Positions 1 through 6,192 of a DNA stretch of 9,556 nt are shown one piece after another. The notes below the pieces were generated by a model. That model searched no databases, was not told where the DNA came from, and worked only from the letters and a program-made list of their open reading frames with translations. Origin of the DNA: Candidatus Saccharibacteria bacterium UBA1103. GTDB taxonomy: Bacteria; Patescibacteriota; Saccharimonadia; Saccharimonadales; Saccharimonadaceae. The position numbers and the translations under genes were made by a program. Position 1 is the first letter of the stretch. The number at the start of each line of letters is the position of its first letter. The DNA lies in NCBI GenBank assembly GCA_905373275.1, contig CAJPSI010000026.1, positions 1 to 9,556 of the forward strand, written 5' to 3'.

Positions 1-312
1 TTGATCAGTCTGCTCTGACTGACCATTGCCGGGCGCTGACTCACCTAAATGCTCACCGCCGGCTAACTTGCCCAAGTAGCCGGATTCAGTAGAATAGTCA
101 GGCTCGCTACCGGATCGACCGGCCGAAGTGTCCGTACTGAAAGCTTCTTGTTGATAGCGCTGGAAATCGTTCACACCATCAGCCGCAGGTTTAGTTCCGG
201 TCAAGCTCCCCGGTTGATACCTGCCGCCATAGTGCGGTGTCTCGCCGCTACGAGAATTAGCGGCAGACTGCTCCAGCTCGGCTAGCTCACTACTATTTTG
301 CCTGTCCGGCAT
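1..312 (-). CDS. Hydrophilic Ser/Gly/Gln-rich protein, N-terminal part (runs off left edge)
   Basis: An open frame starts with ATG at 312..310 and stays open for 104 codons to the window edge, so the C-terminus is missing. The visible part begins MPDRQNSSELAELEQSAANS and is rich in Ser, Gly, Gln, Glu and Thr, with no hydrophobic stretch; it looks disordered. The ATG directly abuts the TAG stop (315..313) of the VirB6-like gene, and a strong AGGAGGA Shine-Dalgarno (327..321) sits 8 nt upstream, which supports the start. The coupling suggests that its product works with the VirB6-like protein. In type IV secretion loci the next gene is often another channel or ATPase subunit, but nothing in these 104 residues identifies a family. 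The gene call is fairly sure; the function is unknown. Confidence 0.75.
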   Translation of the reverse strand, partial: MPDRQNSSELAELEQSAANSRSGETPHYGGRYQPGSLTGTKPAADGVNDFQRYQQEAFSTDTSAGRSGSEPDYSTESGYLGKLAGGEHLGESAPGNGQSEQTDQ

Positions 313-2955
313 CTAGGGCGTCCTCCTATCCCAGGAGGCGATTTGGACGGGGATAATTCTACCGATTGAGCCGGACGAGGCGATAGTTCTGAGCCGACTC
401 TGATCTATCGCATCCATCCGACTGAAGTCAGCATGTGACATTAGCGCCTTGGCTCGGGTGGCTGCCGCCGGAGCATTAGCACCACCGGAGTTAAAATCAT
501 GATAAACATTAGCCAGTTTATGAGTATCAGCTAGGTTTTGCCCACCAGTACTGCGAAGTAACGAGTTGTCTACCAGGGCACTCCTAGTGGTTGCGCTCAT
601 CTTAGATAGCATATCCCGGTTCGACAAGGCGGAGCTGGCTTGATCTCGCACATTACTGATGCCGGCATCAGTCGCAGCCACGTTGCCACCGTTGGCTGCC
701 GAATTCTGCAGAGTCTGACGCATGTGCGTCAGGTTCGCCGCACTCATGTCAGCCTGAGCTTGCGCCGACAGCCCTGTAGCATAGCTGGATATAGCATCAG
801 AATAATTAGCGTTAAACTGGTCATCCTCCCAGCCGGTATCTGCCCAGCTCTGTAATGTGGCGGTACTAATGCCCGACTTGCCGTTCTCGATCATGGCATT
901 AGCGTAGTCACGACGCAATTCATCTGCCTCTCGCTCTCGACCGTGTTCTTGTAGCCAGTTAGCCCGAGCGTTAACTGACTGCATCGACTGCTGGGCGTCG
1001 GCCATAGTCGCATTAGGCGCTTGCTTAGCGATGATGGCTCGCATGGTGTGAGTATCGGCGATCTGCTGACCATTAGCCGTACCGTTGAGGAAGCCTTCTC
1101 GCTGCTCAGCACTACTCATACCATCCACCTTTTCGCCGGCACTCTGCATGGCTTGTCGGTCCAGCTCATTATATTGTTTATCCGGGGCCGTGATTGCATT
1201 ATTTACTCCGGCTGACCGAAGCGCCCCGCCAACCAGCGGTACATCGCCAAAGCGATTCTGAGCAGCCTGGAGCAGATTAGATCGCATCCTACCGGCACCT
1301 TGACCGGCCCGGCTCCTAGCTATAGCGTCATGACCGGCCTTGGCTACAGCAGCAGTCGCCTGGCTACCGTGCACCAAGCTGGTCGCTCTACCCAGCACAT
1401 CACCCGACATCTTAAAGAGCGGAATGATGGAAAGGGCCGGTAAAACAGCACACGCCATCTCTGTAATCATGGCAAGCATCGGCTGACCAATATTACCGGC
1501 AACATTACTAGCTAGAGTGCAACCTCCCCGTACCGCCATGAATAGCGGATAAACGATAATCATCTTGATGAAGATATCAAACCATTTGCGACCCCAGCGC
1601 TGAATTGATTCATTGGGAAAAATGTAGAGAGCGAAGGCTATTGGTGAGACAATCACTAGTAGTACTAATCCAAGATTACGCACCGAGAGGGCAATGATGA
1701 TCGTGATCAGCGATATTAGAATAGTCACCCCAAAGGACAATCCGAAGATAACGAAGATAACTATGCCGGCTCCGGCCAGACCGGTCAATACGTTCATAAA
1801 GCCCGACGCAAGTCCATTATTACCGGTCTTAAGCATACCTTCAAACATCTTGCTGATCCCAACACCCACAATGTTGGACAGATCGGATATAACAGCACAG
1901 ATATAGAATGAGACATTGATCACCACGGCAAATAGTAGCAGTCTGGGCAACATTTTCTTGACGTCATAATTGGTCAGCCCGGTCGAGGTTGCGATCGAAT
2001 AGATTATCACTAAGAAGGCGATGACCAGTATGACATTGGCAATCGACAGGAACTGCGACCAATACGACTGAATCTTTTTGCCGGTATCTCCTGACAGAAA
2101 TTGCCAGTTAAGGAACTCGCCAAACTTATCATATACGGCATTTATCATGTCGCTCAAGACCATCACCCCGGGACACATGATATAACCGAGCTCTCTTAGC
2201 TCTTTCTGACAAGTATCCTCATCCTCGTCAGTCTCATCAGCGGGAGTCGTTTCGGTGTCTCCCGGCTTCTCTTCGATATGCTTATTTAGTGCTGCAGCAT
2301 AGGCATGAGCCCGATCGCTATAGCGCTGAACCACCTCCCCGCACGACATATCCGGCTCTCCCTGCGGGTAGAATGCCGGCCATACCGATACCGTTCGCCC
2401 TTTACCACTTTCTCCACCCTTGAACGAGAAATACCCCCTCTTGACTGTATACTTGCCATCAGACCCTTTGTCGACGTAGTCGAAGTTGCCGTCCTGCGCC
2501 TCAGTAAAGGGCGGATGCGACTCTGTACAGTATGTCTCGGCAATCTCCTTATACATCTGCGCCTCGGCAGCTTGTCCTAAGTCTTTGAGCTGATGATACG
2601 GGTATGACTCGGTAGCCTCAGCCATAAGCTCCGGTCGTACCATCAAGGGCCTCAGATCATTCTGCCCCAACTTATCCTTAACTCTCTGCACAGTGGTATT
2701 AGATACGTCAGCTAAGACAACTTGGTTATCCTTAGAAATCTTCGACTCATCTCCATCCGCATTGCCACCCAGCTTAGCATGATCAGACAAGTATTTACCA
2801 AAGTAGTCTCCATGACCGTCGGCATTTGCTAGGTATAGAACGTCGCATTTTACTCGATCTCGACCATTACCTTCGCCCTCGTCATACGGTAGGTCGTCAT
2901 TTTTCTCGTTCAGTATTGTCTCGCTAAGCTCAATTGCTTCCTTTTTTTTGGCCAT
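313..2955 (-). CDS. VirB6/TrbL-like polytopic membrane protein (type IV secretion channel-like)
   Basis: As written, an 880-residue protein starting MAKKKEAIEL. Residues 1-300 are polar and acidic with scattered Cys (37, 143, 205, 249, 261), suggesting an exported domain. A membrane block follows, with helices at about 304-324, 336-358, 388-424 (probably two), 428-446, 461-476 and 494-514. It contains RNLGLVLLVIVSPIAFALYI and then a W-x-x-K-W pattern (454-458), the arrangement seen in VirB6/TrbL inner-membrane channel subunits of type IV secretion systems. Residues 520-880 form a long soluble tail rich in Ala, Ser, Gln and Asn. The family call rests on topology and this motif, not on a search. 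The ATG at 2955 lacks a Shine-Dalgarno, and the natural start is probably at 3181, cut off by a one-base frameshift in a G9 run. The corrected protein would be 955 aa with a signal peptide. The downstream gene is directly coupled. Confidence 0.82.
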   Translation of the reverse strand: MAKKKEAIELSETILNEKNDDLPYDEGEGNGRDRVKCDVLYLANADGHGDYFGKYLSDHAKLGGNADGDESKISKDNQVVLADVSNTTVQRVKDKLGQNDLRPLMVRPELMAEATESYPYHQLKDLGQAAEAQMYKEIAETYCTESHPPFTEAQDGNFDYVDKGSDGKYTVKRGYFSFKGGESGKGRTVSVWPAFYPQGEPDMSCGEVVQRYSDRAHAYAAALNKHIEEKPGDTETTPADETDEDEDTCQKELRELGYIMCPGVMVLSDMINAVYDKFGEFLNWQFLSGDTGKKIQSYWSQFLSIANVILVIAFLVIIYSIATSTGLTNYDVKKMLPRLLLFAVVINVSFYICAVISDLSNIVGVGISKMFEGMLKTGNNGLASGFMNVLTGLAGAGIVIFVIFGLSFGVTILISLITIIIALSVRNLGLVLLVIVSPIAFALYIFPNESIQRWGRKWFDIFIKMIIVYPLFMAVRGGCTLASNVAGNIGQPMLAMITEMACAVLPALSIIPLFKMSGDVLGRATSLVHGSQATAAVAKAGHDAIARSRAGQGAGRMRSNLLQAAQNRFGDVPLVGGALRSAGVNNAITAPDKQYNELDRQAMQSAGEKVDGMSSAEQREGFLNGTANGQQIADTHTMRAIIAKQAPNATMADAQQSMQSVNARANWLQEHGREREADELRRDYANAMIENGKSGISTATLQSWADTGWEDDQFNANYSDAISSYATGLSAQAQADMSAANLTHMRQTLQNSAANGGNVAATDAGISNVRDQASSALSNRDMLSKMSATTRSALVDNSLLRSTGGQNLADTHKLANVYHDFNSGGANAPAAATRAKALMSHADFSRMDAIDQSRLRTIASSGSIGRIIPVQIASWDRRTP
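322..338 (-). promoter_or_regulatory. Hairpin sequestering the Shine-Dalgarno of the left-edge gene
   Basis: CCTCCT (322-327) and AGGAGG (333-338) on the plus strand are perfect inverted repeats with a 5-nt loop. On the minus-strand mRNA the 3' arm is the AGGAGG ribosome site for the ATG at 312, and the whole hairpin lies within the last codons of the VirB6-like gene. Ribosomes finishing the upstream gene would open it, a standard layout for translational coupling. The coupling is inferred. Confidence 0.5.
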
Positions 2956-3181
2956 AAAGCTCTTACAAGCCCTGACCTTTTCAGCAGTCTTGAACTTATA
3001 GACAGCCGCTTTTAGCTCATCGTCGGCATTAGCTAGTGCTGCTTTAGGTGATAAAGCAAGTGCGGCTACTAGGATAAACGCTAAAAATACCCCCCCCCGC
3101 TAGGAATATTTTCTTTAGCTTGCTGACCCTCCGCTCGACAGACTGTTTATTGTACTTTAGTTTATATCTTCCCCACATCAT
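2956..3181 (-). other. Frameshifted 5' extension of the VirB6-like gene, encoding a signal peptide
   Basis: Tandem ATG codons at 3181 and 3178 open a frame reading MMWGRYKLKYNKQ, then a basic segment with RR and KK, then FLAGG. At the G9 run (3098..3090) the frame goes wrong and ends at TAA 3046..3044, giving only 45 residues. If one G is removed, the frame continues without a stop through VFLAFILVAALALSPKAALA and on to the MAKKK start of the 880-aa ORF, adding 75 residues. The joined segment has a basic n-region, a hydrophobic core and an AxA site (A48-L49-A50), as in a signal peptide. A promoter lies just upstream (3221..3192). The second frame also has no stop between the tract and 2955. 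This makes a lost G-count much more likely than chance. It may be a sequencing or assembly indel, a real frameshift mutation, or a phase-variable state. Confidence 0.7.
3090..3098. repeat. Homopolymer tract, nine C on + (nine G on coding strand)
   Basis: Nine consecutive C on the plus strand lie inside the signal-peptide coding stretch of the VirB6-like gene. A G/C mononucleotide run of this length is prone to slipped-strand mispairing and to sequencing miscounts. Eight G restore the full reading frame; nine break it. A second run of eight A (coding strand, 2949..2942) lies about 140 bp downstream, at the MAKKK codons. Confidence 0.9.
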
Positions 3182-3191
3182 TCTGTCACAT

Positions 3192-3221
3192 AGTGTACAT
3201 GATTAGAGTAGGCAGAGTCAA
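3192..3221 (-). promoter_or_regulatory. Candidate promoter of the VirB6-like gene
   Basis: TTGACT (3221..3216) and TACACT (3197..3192) are separated by 18 nt. The -35 matches the sigma70 consensus at 5 of 6 positions and the -10 at 4 of 6. Transcription would start near 3185, only a few bases before the tandem ATG at 3181, so the message would be almost leaderless. There is no Shine-Dalgarno before that ATG, which fits this reading. The placement supports 3181, not 2955, as the true gene start. Confidence 0.5.
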
Positions 3222-3483
3222 CCCAGCATGATGCCCAGAGTTTTGCTCGCTTAGGTAAGGAAACTGCGTAATCATGCTTTATTTTGATTAGTTAGTTTCA
3301 CCAGCATCTGCTGGACAGGCCACAGCAGCCCGGTAGCCCGGCTGATGTGCTAGTTAGATAGCGATTACGACAAAACACGATGCACACTTTTTTACCTAGG
3401 TAGTATAGCGCCATGCATCCTACTGGGCGCTAGACAGACCCACAGAGTGTGTGCACTTGCCGCAAGTAAGCCCCGCTAGTCGG
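3222..3483. other. Intergenic region with several inverted repeats, no gene seen
   Basis: No convincing ORF was found. The stretch holds several short perfect inverted repeats: CCAGC/GCTGG at 3301-3314 (4-nt loop); CTGCTG/CAGCAG at 3308-3328 (9-nt loop), which shares bases with the first so only one can form; a 10-bp palindrome TACCTAGGTA at 3393-3402 next to a T6 run; TAGCGCC/GGCGCTA at 3406-3432 (13-nt loop); and ACTTG/CAAGT at 3455-3467. None is followed by a clear U-tract in the minus direction, so I cannot name a terminator for the 382-aa gene. They may be processing or termination structures, or part of an untranslated RNA. Confidence 0.35.
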
Positions 3484-4632
3484 CTATGGCTTTTGCTTAT
3501 CGTACTTGATCCTCGCCATGGTGTCTCTATTGGTGGGGATAGGGTCGGAGAACTTGTCCGTCATCTTAAACAGCGAACTGTAATTATCCTTGATGATCTT
3601 GATCAGCTCTTTCTCGGTCGGCATGTGATCGCAGACGATCATCCCGCCACGAAATGGGTAACCGTATTTCCGAGCCTGCTCTTCATTGCTATATAGCTCG
3701 GAAATTCTTAGGGTGTAATATCCGCTATAGCCTCGCTCCCAGTCTTCGCAGTTGTCGGGATTAAACACCGAGATAGATAATAGACCGTCCACTATATTAG
3801 GATCAACATCAGCCAGCTCCGGGCAATGGTACGGCACATCGTTCACTATTCTTTTACCATCATAACCAACCACGTGATAGTTTGATGTCTTAAACTTGAA
3901 ATGATCGTAGCCACCATATTTCTTCAGCATGTCAGCAATAGCGTTATGTCCACGATAGTCCTCACCCTTAGCGAAGACGTCGTTAATAGATAAAAACTTA
4001 GTATTAGTTGGATCATTTTCATTACGCTTGGCAACGAACTCCACCAGGTCGCTCAGTGAAGCCTCTTTGCGCTCATCAACGGTATCATCAGCGGCGTAAT
4101 CTACCTGCGAAGAGTGTTCACCCGCTGGAACTAAACAGTTAGTATTGGGCGAATAAGGCTCATACTCATATATCTCATAACTGATCTTACCGTCATGCTC
4201 GCTATCGGCAGTCTCGGTATTCATGTTGGGATCCGCTTCCTGCTTTGGCTCGGTGGCCACAACATTAGAGCTATCAGTAGGGGTGTTAGCGGACTGCTCA
4301 GCCGGCACCGGACGGTTATCGACCCGGACGGCCCCTGCATTTAGCTTGCCGCAAGCCGTACCGACCAAGGCGAAGGTCAAAGCCAGAGAGGCGGCCACAC
4401 TACCAATGAGCTTTAGTTTCTTTTTGCCTTCAGGGGAAGTGGCTCTATCACGAGGTATATCCATTATCTCGACCGGCGGATTGGCCATATAGTGATGCCC
4501 GAGCGCGCCGGCCGGAAAGCGCCTGCCACTATCCATATCCGGCTGATATTTACAGCCTTCGTTTGTGCCGGTTACCAAACTGTAACTATCGTTGCCCTGA
4601 TAATTATTCCTCAGGCCATTATGGTCACCCAT
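3484..4632 (-). CDS. Unrecognised single-span membrane or lipoprotein-like protein, 382 aa
   Basis: Not recognised as any family. The first 70 residues are polar (MGDHNGLRNNYQGNDSYS...), followed by KKKLKL and one hydrophobic stretch (about 75-93) ending GTAC at Cys94. The Cys could suggest a lipobox, but position -3 is Gly rather than Leu and the n-region is far too long, so a single-pass N-in anchor is likelier. Starting at Met57 would give a compact lipoprotein-like signal, but that ATG has no good ribosome site. Residues 100-190 look like a disordered Ser/Thr/Asp/Glu-rich linker. Residues 190-382 look folded, with aromatic patches (KYGGYDHFKFKTSNYHVVGY, RGYSGYYTLRI) and Cys at 166, 270, 295 and 334 that could form disulfides outside the cell. 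The start is fixed by AGGAGG (4647..4642), 9 nt before the ATG. It sits between nusG and the VirB6-like gene, so an envelope or secretion role is possible. Confidence 0.8.
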   Translation of the reverse strand: MGDHNGLRNNYQGNDSYSLVTGTNEGCKYQPDMDSGRRFPAGALGHHYMANPPVEIMDIPRDRATSPEGKKKLKLIGSVAASLALTFALVGTACGKLNAGAVRVDNRPVPAEQSANTPTDSSNVVATEPKQEADPNMNTETADSEHDGKISYEIYEYEPYSPNTNCLVPAGEHSSQVDYAADDTVDERKEASLSDLVEFVAKRNENDPTNTKFLSINDVFAKGEDYRGHNAIADMLKKYGGYDHFKFKTSNYHVVGYDGKRIVNDVPYHCPELADVDPNIVDGLLSISVFNPDNCEDWERGYSGYYTLRISELYSNEEQARKYGYPFRGGMIVCDHMPTEKELIKIIKDNYSSLFKMTDKFSDPIPTNRDTMARIKYDKQKP

Positions 4633-4664
4633 TGCCTCATTCCTCCTCTTGCTTAGAGCAAAAT

Positions 4665-4689
4665 AGCTAGCAGATATCTCCTGCTAGCT
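4665..4689 (-). promoter_or_regulatory. Perfect 9-bp stem-loop in leader of the 382-aa gene
   Basis: AGCTAGCAG (4665-4673) and CTGCTAGCT (4681-4689) are exact inverted repeats around a 7-nt loop. On the minus strand the stem is followed by ATTTTGC, so it could act as a weak intrinsic terminator for readthrough from nusG. Because a promoter candidate lies upstream at 4798..4770, it also falls inside the leader of the 382-aa gene, 17 nt before that gene's Shine-Dalgarno. The loop side contains AGGAG. A second small hairpin, CGGTG/CACCG (4716-4729), lies in the same leader. Confidence 0.5.
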
Positions 4690-4769
4690 CTAACTGATTA
4701 TCCATCCGGACGCTACGGTGAATACACCGACAGCTTCCTAACCACCTCATTTCCCTAATGGCTAAGCTC

Positions 4770-4798
4770 ACTATACAACAACCTAAGTACCCTAGCAA
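4770..4798 (-). promoter_or_regulatory. Candidate promoter of the 382-aa membrane protein gene
   Basis: TTGCTA (4798..4793) and TATAGT (4775..4770) are separated by exactly 17 nt; four of six and five of six positions match the sigma70 consensus. The expected start near 4763 gives a leader of about 130 nt containing the stem-loop at 4665-4689. It lies 35 bp beyond the nusG stop, so the gene need not depend on the secE-nusG transcript. Confidence 0.45.
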
Positions 4799-4832
4799 GG
4801 ATAAGGGCTATGACCACTGCGCTAAGCGCACT

Positions 4833-5387
4833 TTAAATCTTCTTGACCTGGAGGACGTCCAACTCAACCGAGGTGTCACGCCCGAACATACTGACCAGCA
4901 CTTTGATCTTGCCCTTGACCGGGTCAATCTCTGATACACTGCCTTCGAAGCCCTTAAATGGTCCGTCGACTATATTGACGATCTCGTCGATCTGGAGATC
5001 GATATCGTGCTTCGGCTCATTCACGCCCATTCGCCGTCGGATCTCTTTGATTTCTTTCTCGCTAACCGGCGTCGGATGAGTGCCCGTGCCGACAAAGCCG
5101 GTCACTCCCGGCGTATTGCGGATGATAAACCAGGTATCATCGCTCAGACGCATCTCTACCAGTACATAGCCCTGGAAGATCTTCTGCTCGACCACCTTGC
5201 GCTTGCCATTCTTGATCACGATCATCTTCTCCTTGGGGACGAGGACGTTGTAGATCTTATTAGCCATATCGACACCCTTGATTCGTTGCTCTATCTGACT
5301 CGCCACCTGTTCCTCGTAGCCGGAATAAGTATGGATGGCGTACCACGCCCGTCGATCGTCATATCGATTAGATTTAGCTCTTGCCAT
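4833..5387 (-). CDS. nusG: Transcription termination/antitermination factor NusG
   Basis: NusG binds RNA polymerase through its NGN domain, suppresses or shapes pausing, and links the polymerase to Rho or to ribosomal protein S10 through its KOW domain. The 184-residue protein has the usual length. The NGN domain spans about 14-118 (AWYAIHTYSGYEEQV, then FQGYVLVEMRLSDDTWFIIR and NTPGVTGFVG). The KOW domain spans about 133-184 (VDGPFKGFEGSVSEID ... VLVSMFGRDTSVELD). The start MARAKSN was chosen over an upstream in-frame ATG at 5414 because GGGAGG (5403..5398) precedes it. It overlaps the secE stop by one base (TAATG), so the two genes are probably translationally coupled. The usual rplK-rplA partners do not follow. 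Confidence 0.96.
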   Translation of the reverse strand: MARAKSNRYDDRRAWYAIHTYSGYEEQVASQIEQRIKGVDMANKIYNVLVPKEKMIVIKNGKRKVVEQKIFQGYVLVEMRLSDDTWFIIRNTPGVTGFVGTGTHPTPVSEKEIKEIRRRMGVNEPKHDIDLQIDEIVNIVDGPFKGFEGSVSEIDPVKGKIKVLVSMFGRDTSVELDVLQVKKI

Positions 5388-5773
5388 TACAGTATTACCT
5401 CCCTGATTAACCATTGCGAGCCCCAGTCACTTAGCAGCACAAAGATACCAATCACCAGACAGAAGAGAATAATCCCCAGAGTCATCTGCCAGGTGGCTTG
5501 GCGGCTAGGCCACTCAACTTGTCGTAGCTCCCGCCAGCTGTTACGAAAATACCGACCCAGCGCCACAAAGGGCAAGAAGATAATGAGAGGCTTCCTTGCC
5601 GGCTTCGCCACCTTCTTAGCCACTTCCGTAGCCCGCTTCTTCCGAGTCGGCCGGGTCGGCTCAGCTACGCTCGCCGATTTATCAGCTGAGGCTTTCCGGC
5701 GCTGAGGCGATGCCGAGGCGTTATCTGACGAAGCCTTAACACGGCGTACGACAGTTTTCTTTCCACTTGCCAT
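5387..5773 (-). CDS. secE: Preprotein translocase subunit SecE
   Basis: SecE clamps SecY in the inner-membrane SecYEG channel. The conserved core lies at about 75-128: FRNSWRELRQVEWPSRQ is the amphipathic-helix signature with W-x-E-L-x-x-V-x-W-P, followed by one transmembrane helix (about 97-115). The first 60 residues are a basic, Ala/Ser/Lys/Arg-rich, probably disordered tail, making this 128-aa protein longer than the usual single-span SecE of about 60-80 aa. The start MASGKK at 5773 has AAGGAG 7 nt upstream; an in-frame ATG at 5812 adds 13 residues but lies upstream of the proposed promoter -10. The gene forms a tight pair with nusG, as in most bacteria. Confidence 0.95.
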   Translation of the reverse strand: MASGKKTVVRRVKASSDNASASPQRRKASADKSASVAEPTRPTRKKRATEVAKKVAKPARKPLIIFLPFVALGRYFRNSWRELRQVEWPSRQATWQMTLGIILFCLVIGIFVLLSDWGSQWLIREVIL

Positions 5774-5792
5774 CTCATATCTCCTTAAACTT

Positions 5793-5820
5793 AAAATAGC
5801 TTGATTACTCAAGCTGTCAA
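5793..5820 (-). promoter_or_regulatory. secE-nusG promoter
   Basis: A perfect TTGACA -35 (5820..5815) and a TATTTT -10 (5798..5793) are spaced 16 nt apart. Transcription would begin near 5786, leaving a leader of about 13 nt that consists of little more than the AGGAG ribosome site. The spacer is filled almost entirely by a 7+7 inverted repeat. Confidence 0.6.
5798..5815. promoter_or_regulatory. Inverted repeat, candidate operator between divergent promoters
   Basis: AGCTTGA (5798-5804) and TCAAGCT (5809-5815) are perfect inverted repeats around TTAC. The element lies between the -35 and -10 of secE and just upstream of the plus-strand TATAAT at 5822-5827. A dimeric repressor bound here would cover the secE promoter and could affect the divergent one. 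No T-run follows on either strand, so it is unlikely to be a terminator. Operator function is inference. Confidence 0.45.
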
Positions 5821-5827
5821 GTATAAT
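5801..5827 (+). promoter_or_regulatory. Candidate distal promoter of the small membrane protein gene
   Basis: A perfect TATAAT -10 (5822-5827) is preceded by TTGATT (5801-5806) with a short 15-nt spacer, overlapping the inverted repeat. Transcription would start near 5834 and give a leader of about 39 nt with no Shine-Dalgarno. A second -10, TATAGT (5861-5866), lies closer to the gene. Confidence 0.4.
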
Positions 5828-5860
5828 GATAGTACATTTTCTTTTTTCTGTCTATCGGTG

Positions 5861-5866
5861 TATAGT
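5861..5866 (+). promoter_or_regulatory. Proximal -10 element positioned for a leaderless transcript
   Basis: TATAGT lies exactly 6 nt before the ATG at 5873, so the expected transcription start falls on or next to the A of that ATG. No convincing -35 was found at 16-18 nt upstream. The absence of a Shine-Dalgarno before this gene fits leaderless translation. Confidence 0.4.
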
Positions 5867-5872
5867 AAGCAT

Positions 5873-6109
5873 ATGCAATTTAATATCGGGTCATTCATCC
5901 TGGGTTTTATGGTGATGGTGGCAGGGCTGCTCTTAGCCCGTTTTTACAAGTGGGTAGCAGATAACTTCGGCTCCGGGGCGGCCAGCTATAGTCGGTACAA
6001 GATGGTCGGCATGGTGACTTCGGTAGTAGGACTACTGATGATGTTTAACCTTCATACCATCATCCTGGATCTGATCGGCAATGCTTTCTTCGGCGGCGTG
6101 CGACGCTAG
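5873..6109 (+). CDS. Small two-helix membrane protein, unknown function
   Basis: A 78-residue protein beginning MQFNIGSFILGFMVMVAG. Two hydrophobic helices (about 6-25 and 46-68) are joined by a short polar loop containing YKWVADNFGSGAASYSRYK; the C-terminus is short and basic (GGVRR). No family is recognised. It is the only plus-strand gene in the window and is divergent from secE, with which it shares an upstream region of about 100 bp. The ATG at 5873 was chosen because the frame above it (from 5801) would include the promoter region and lacks membrane-protein character. There is no ribosome binding site; a TATAGT 6 nt upstream suggests a leaderless mRNA. Position next to secE makes a membrane biogenesis role possible, but this is only proximity. 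Confidence 0.75.
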   Translation: MQFNIGSFILGFMVMVAGLLLARFYKWVADNFGSGAASYSRYKMVGMVTSVVGLLMMFNLHTIILDLIGNAFFGGVRR

Positions 6110-6121
6110 CTGAGCCGACAG

Positions 6122-6140
6122 CCGTAGCACCGTAGCACCG
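6122..6140. repeat. Short tandem repeat CCGTAGCA x2.4
   Basis: Two exact copies of the 8-mer CCGTAGCA (6122-6129, 6130-6137) are followed by CCG. They lie in the gap between the convergent small membrane gene and histidine kinase gene. No function is evident; this is probably local slippage. Confidence 0.5.
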
Positions 6141-6192
6141 AGCCTGATCTCGACATGCTGTTTTACTTAGTCCGGAAAAATCTTTTTGGCAT

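Noticed and set aside
2286..2580. Overlapping frames on both strands inside the VirB6-like gene (2286-2543 minus, 2305-2580 plus)
   Set aside because: Both lie inside the long, well-supported frame, with Arg/Ser-rich shadow composition and no start signals.
5007..5705. Long plus-strand frame of 232 codons opposite secE-nusG
   Set aside because: Antisense shadow of two well-supported genes; no ribosome site and no protein-like domain pattern.
6171..6187. AAAAA-TC-TTTTT inverted repeat just past the kinase stop as a terminator
   Set aside because: The stem is only A-T pairs with a loop too short to close fully; it does not meet the pattern of an intrinsic terminator.
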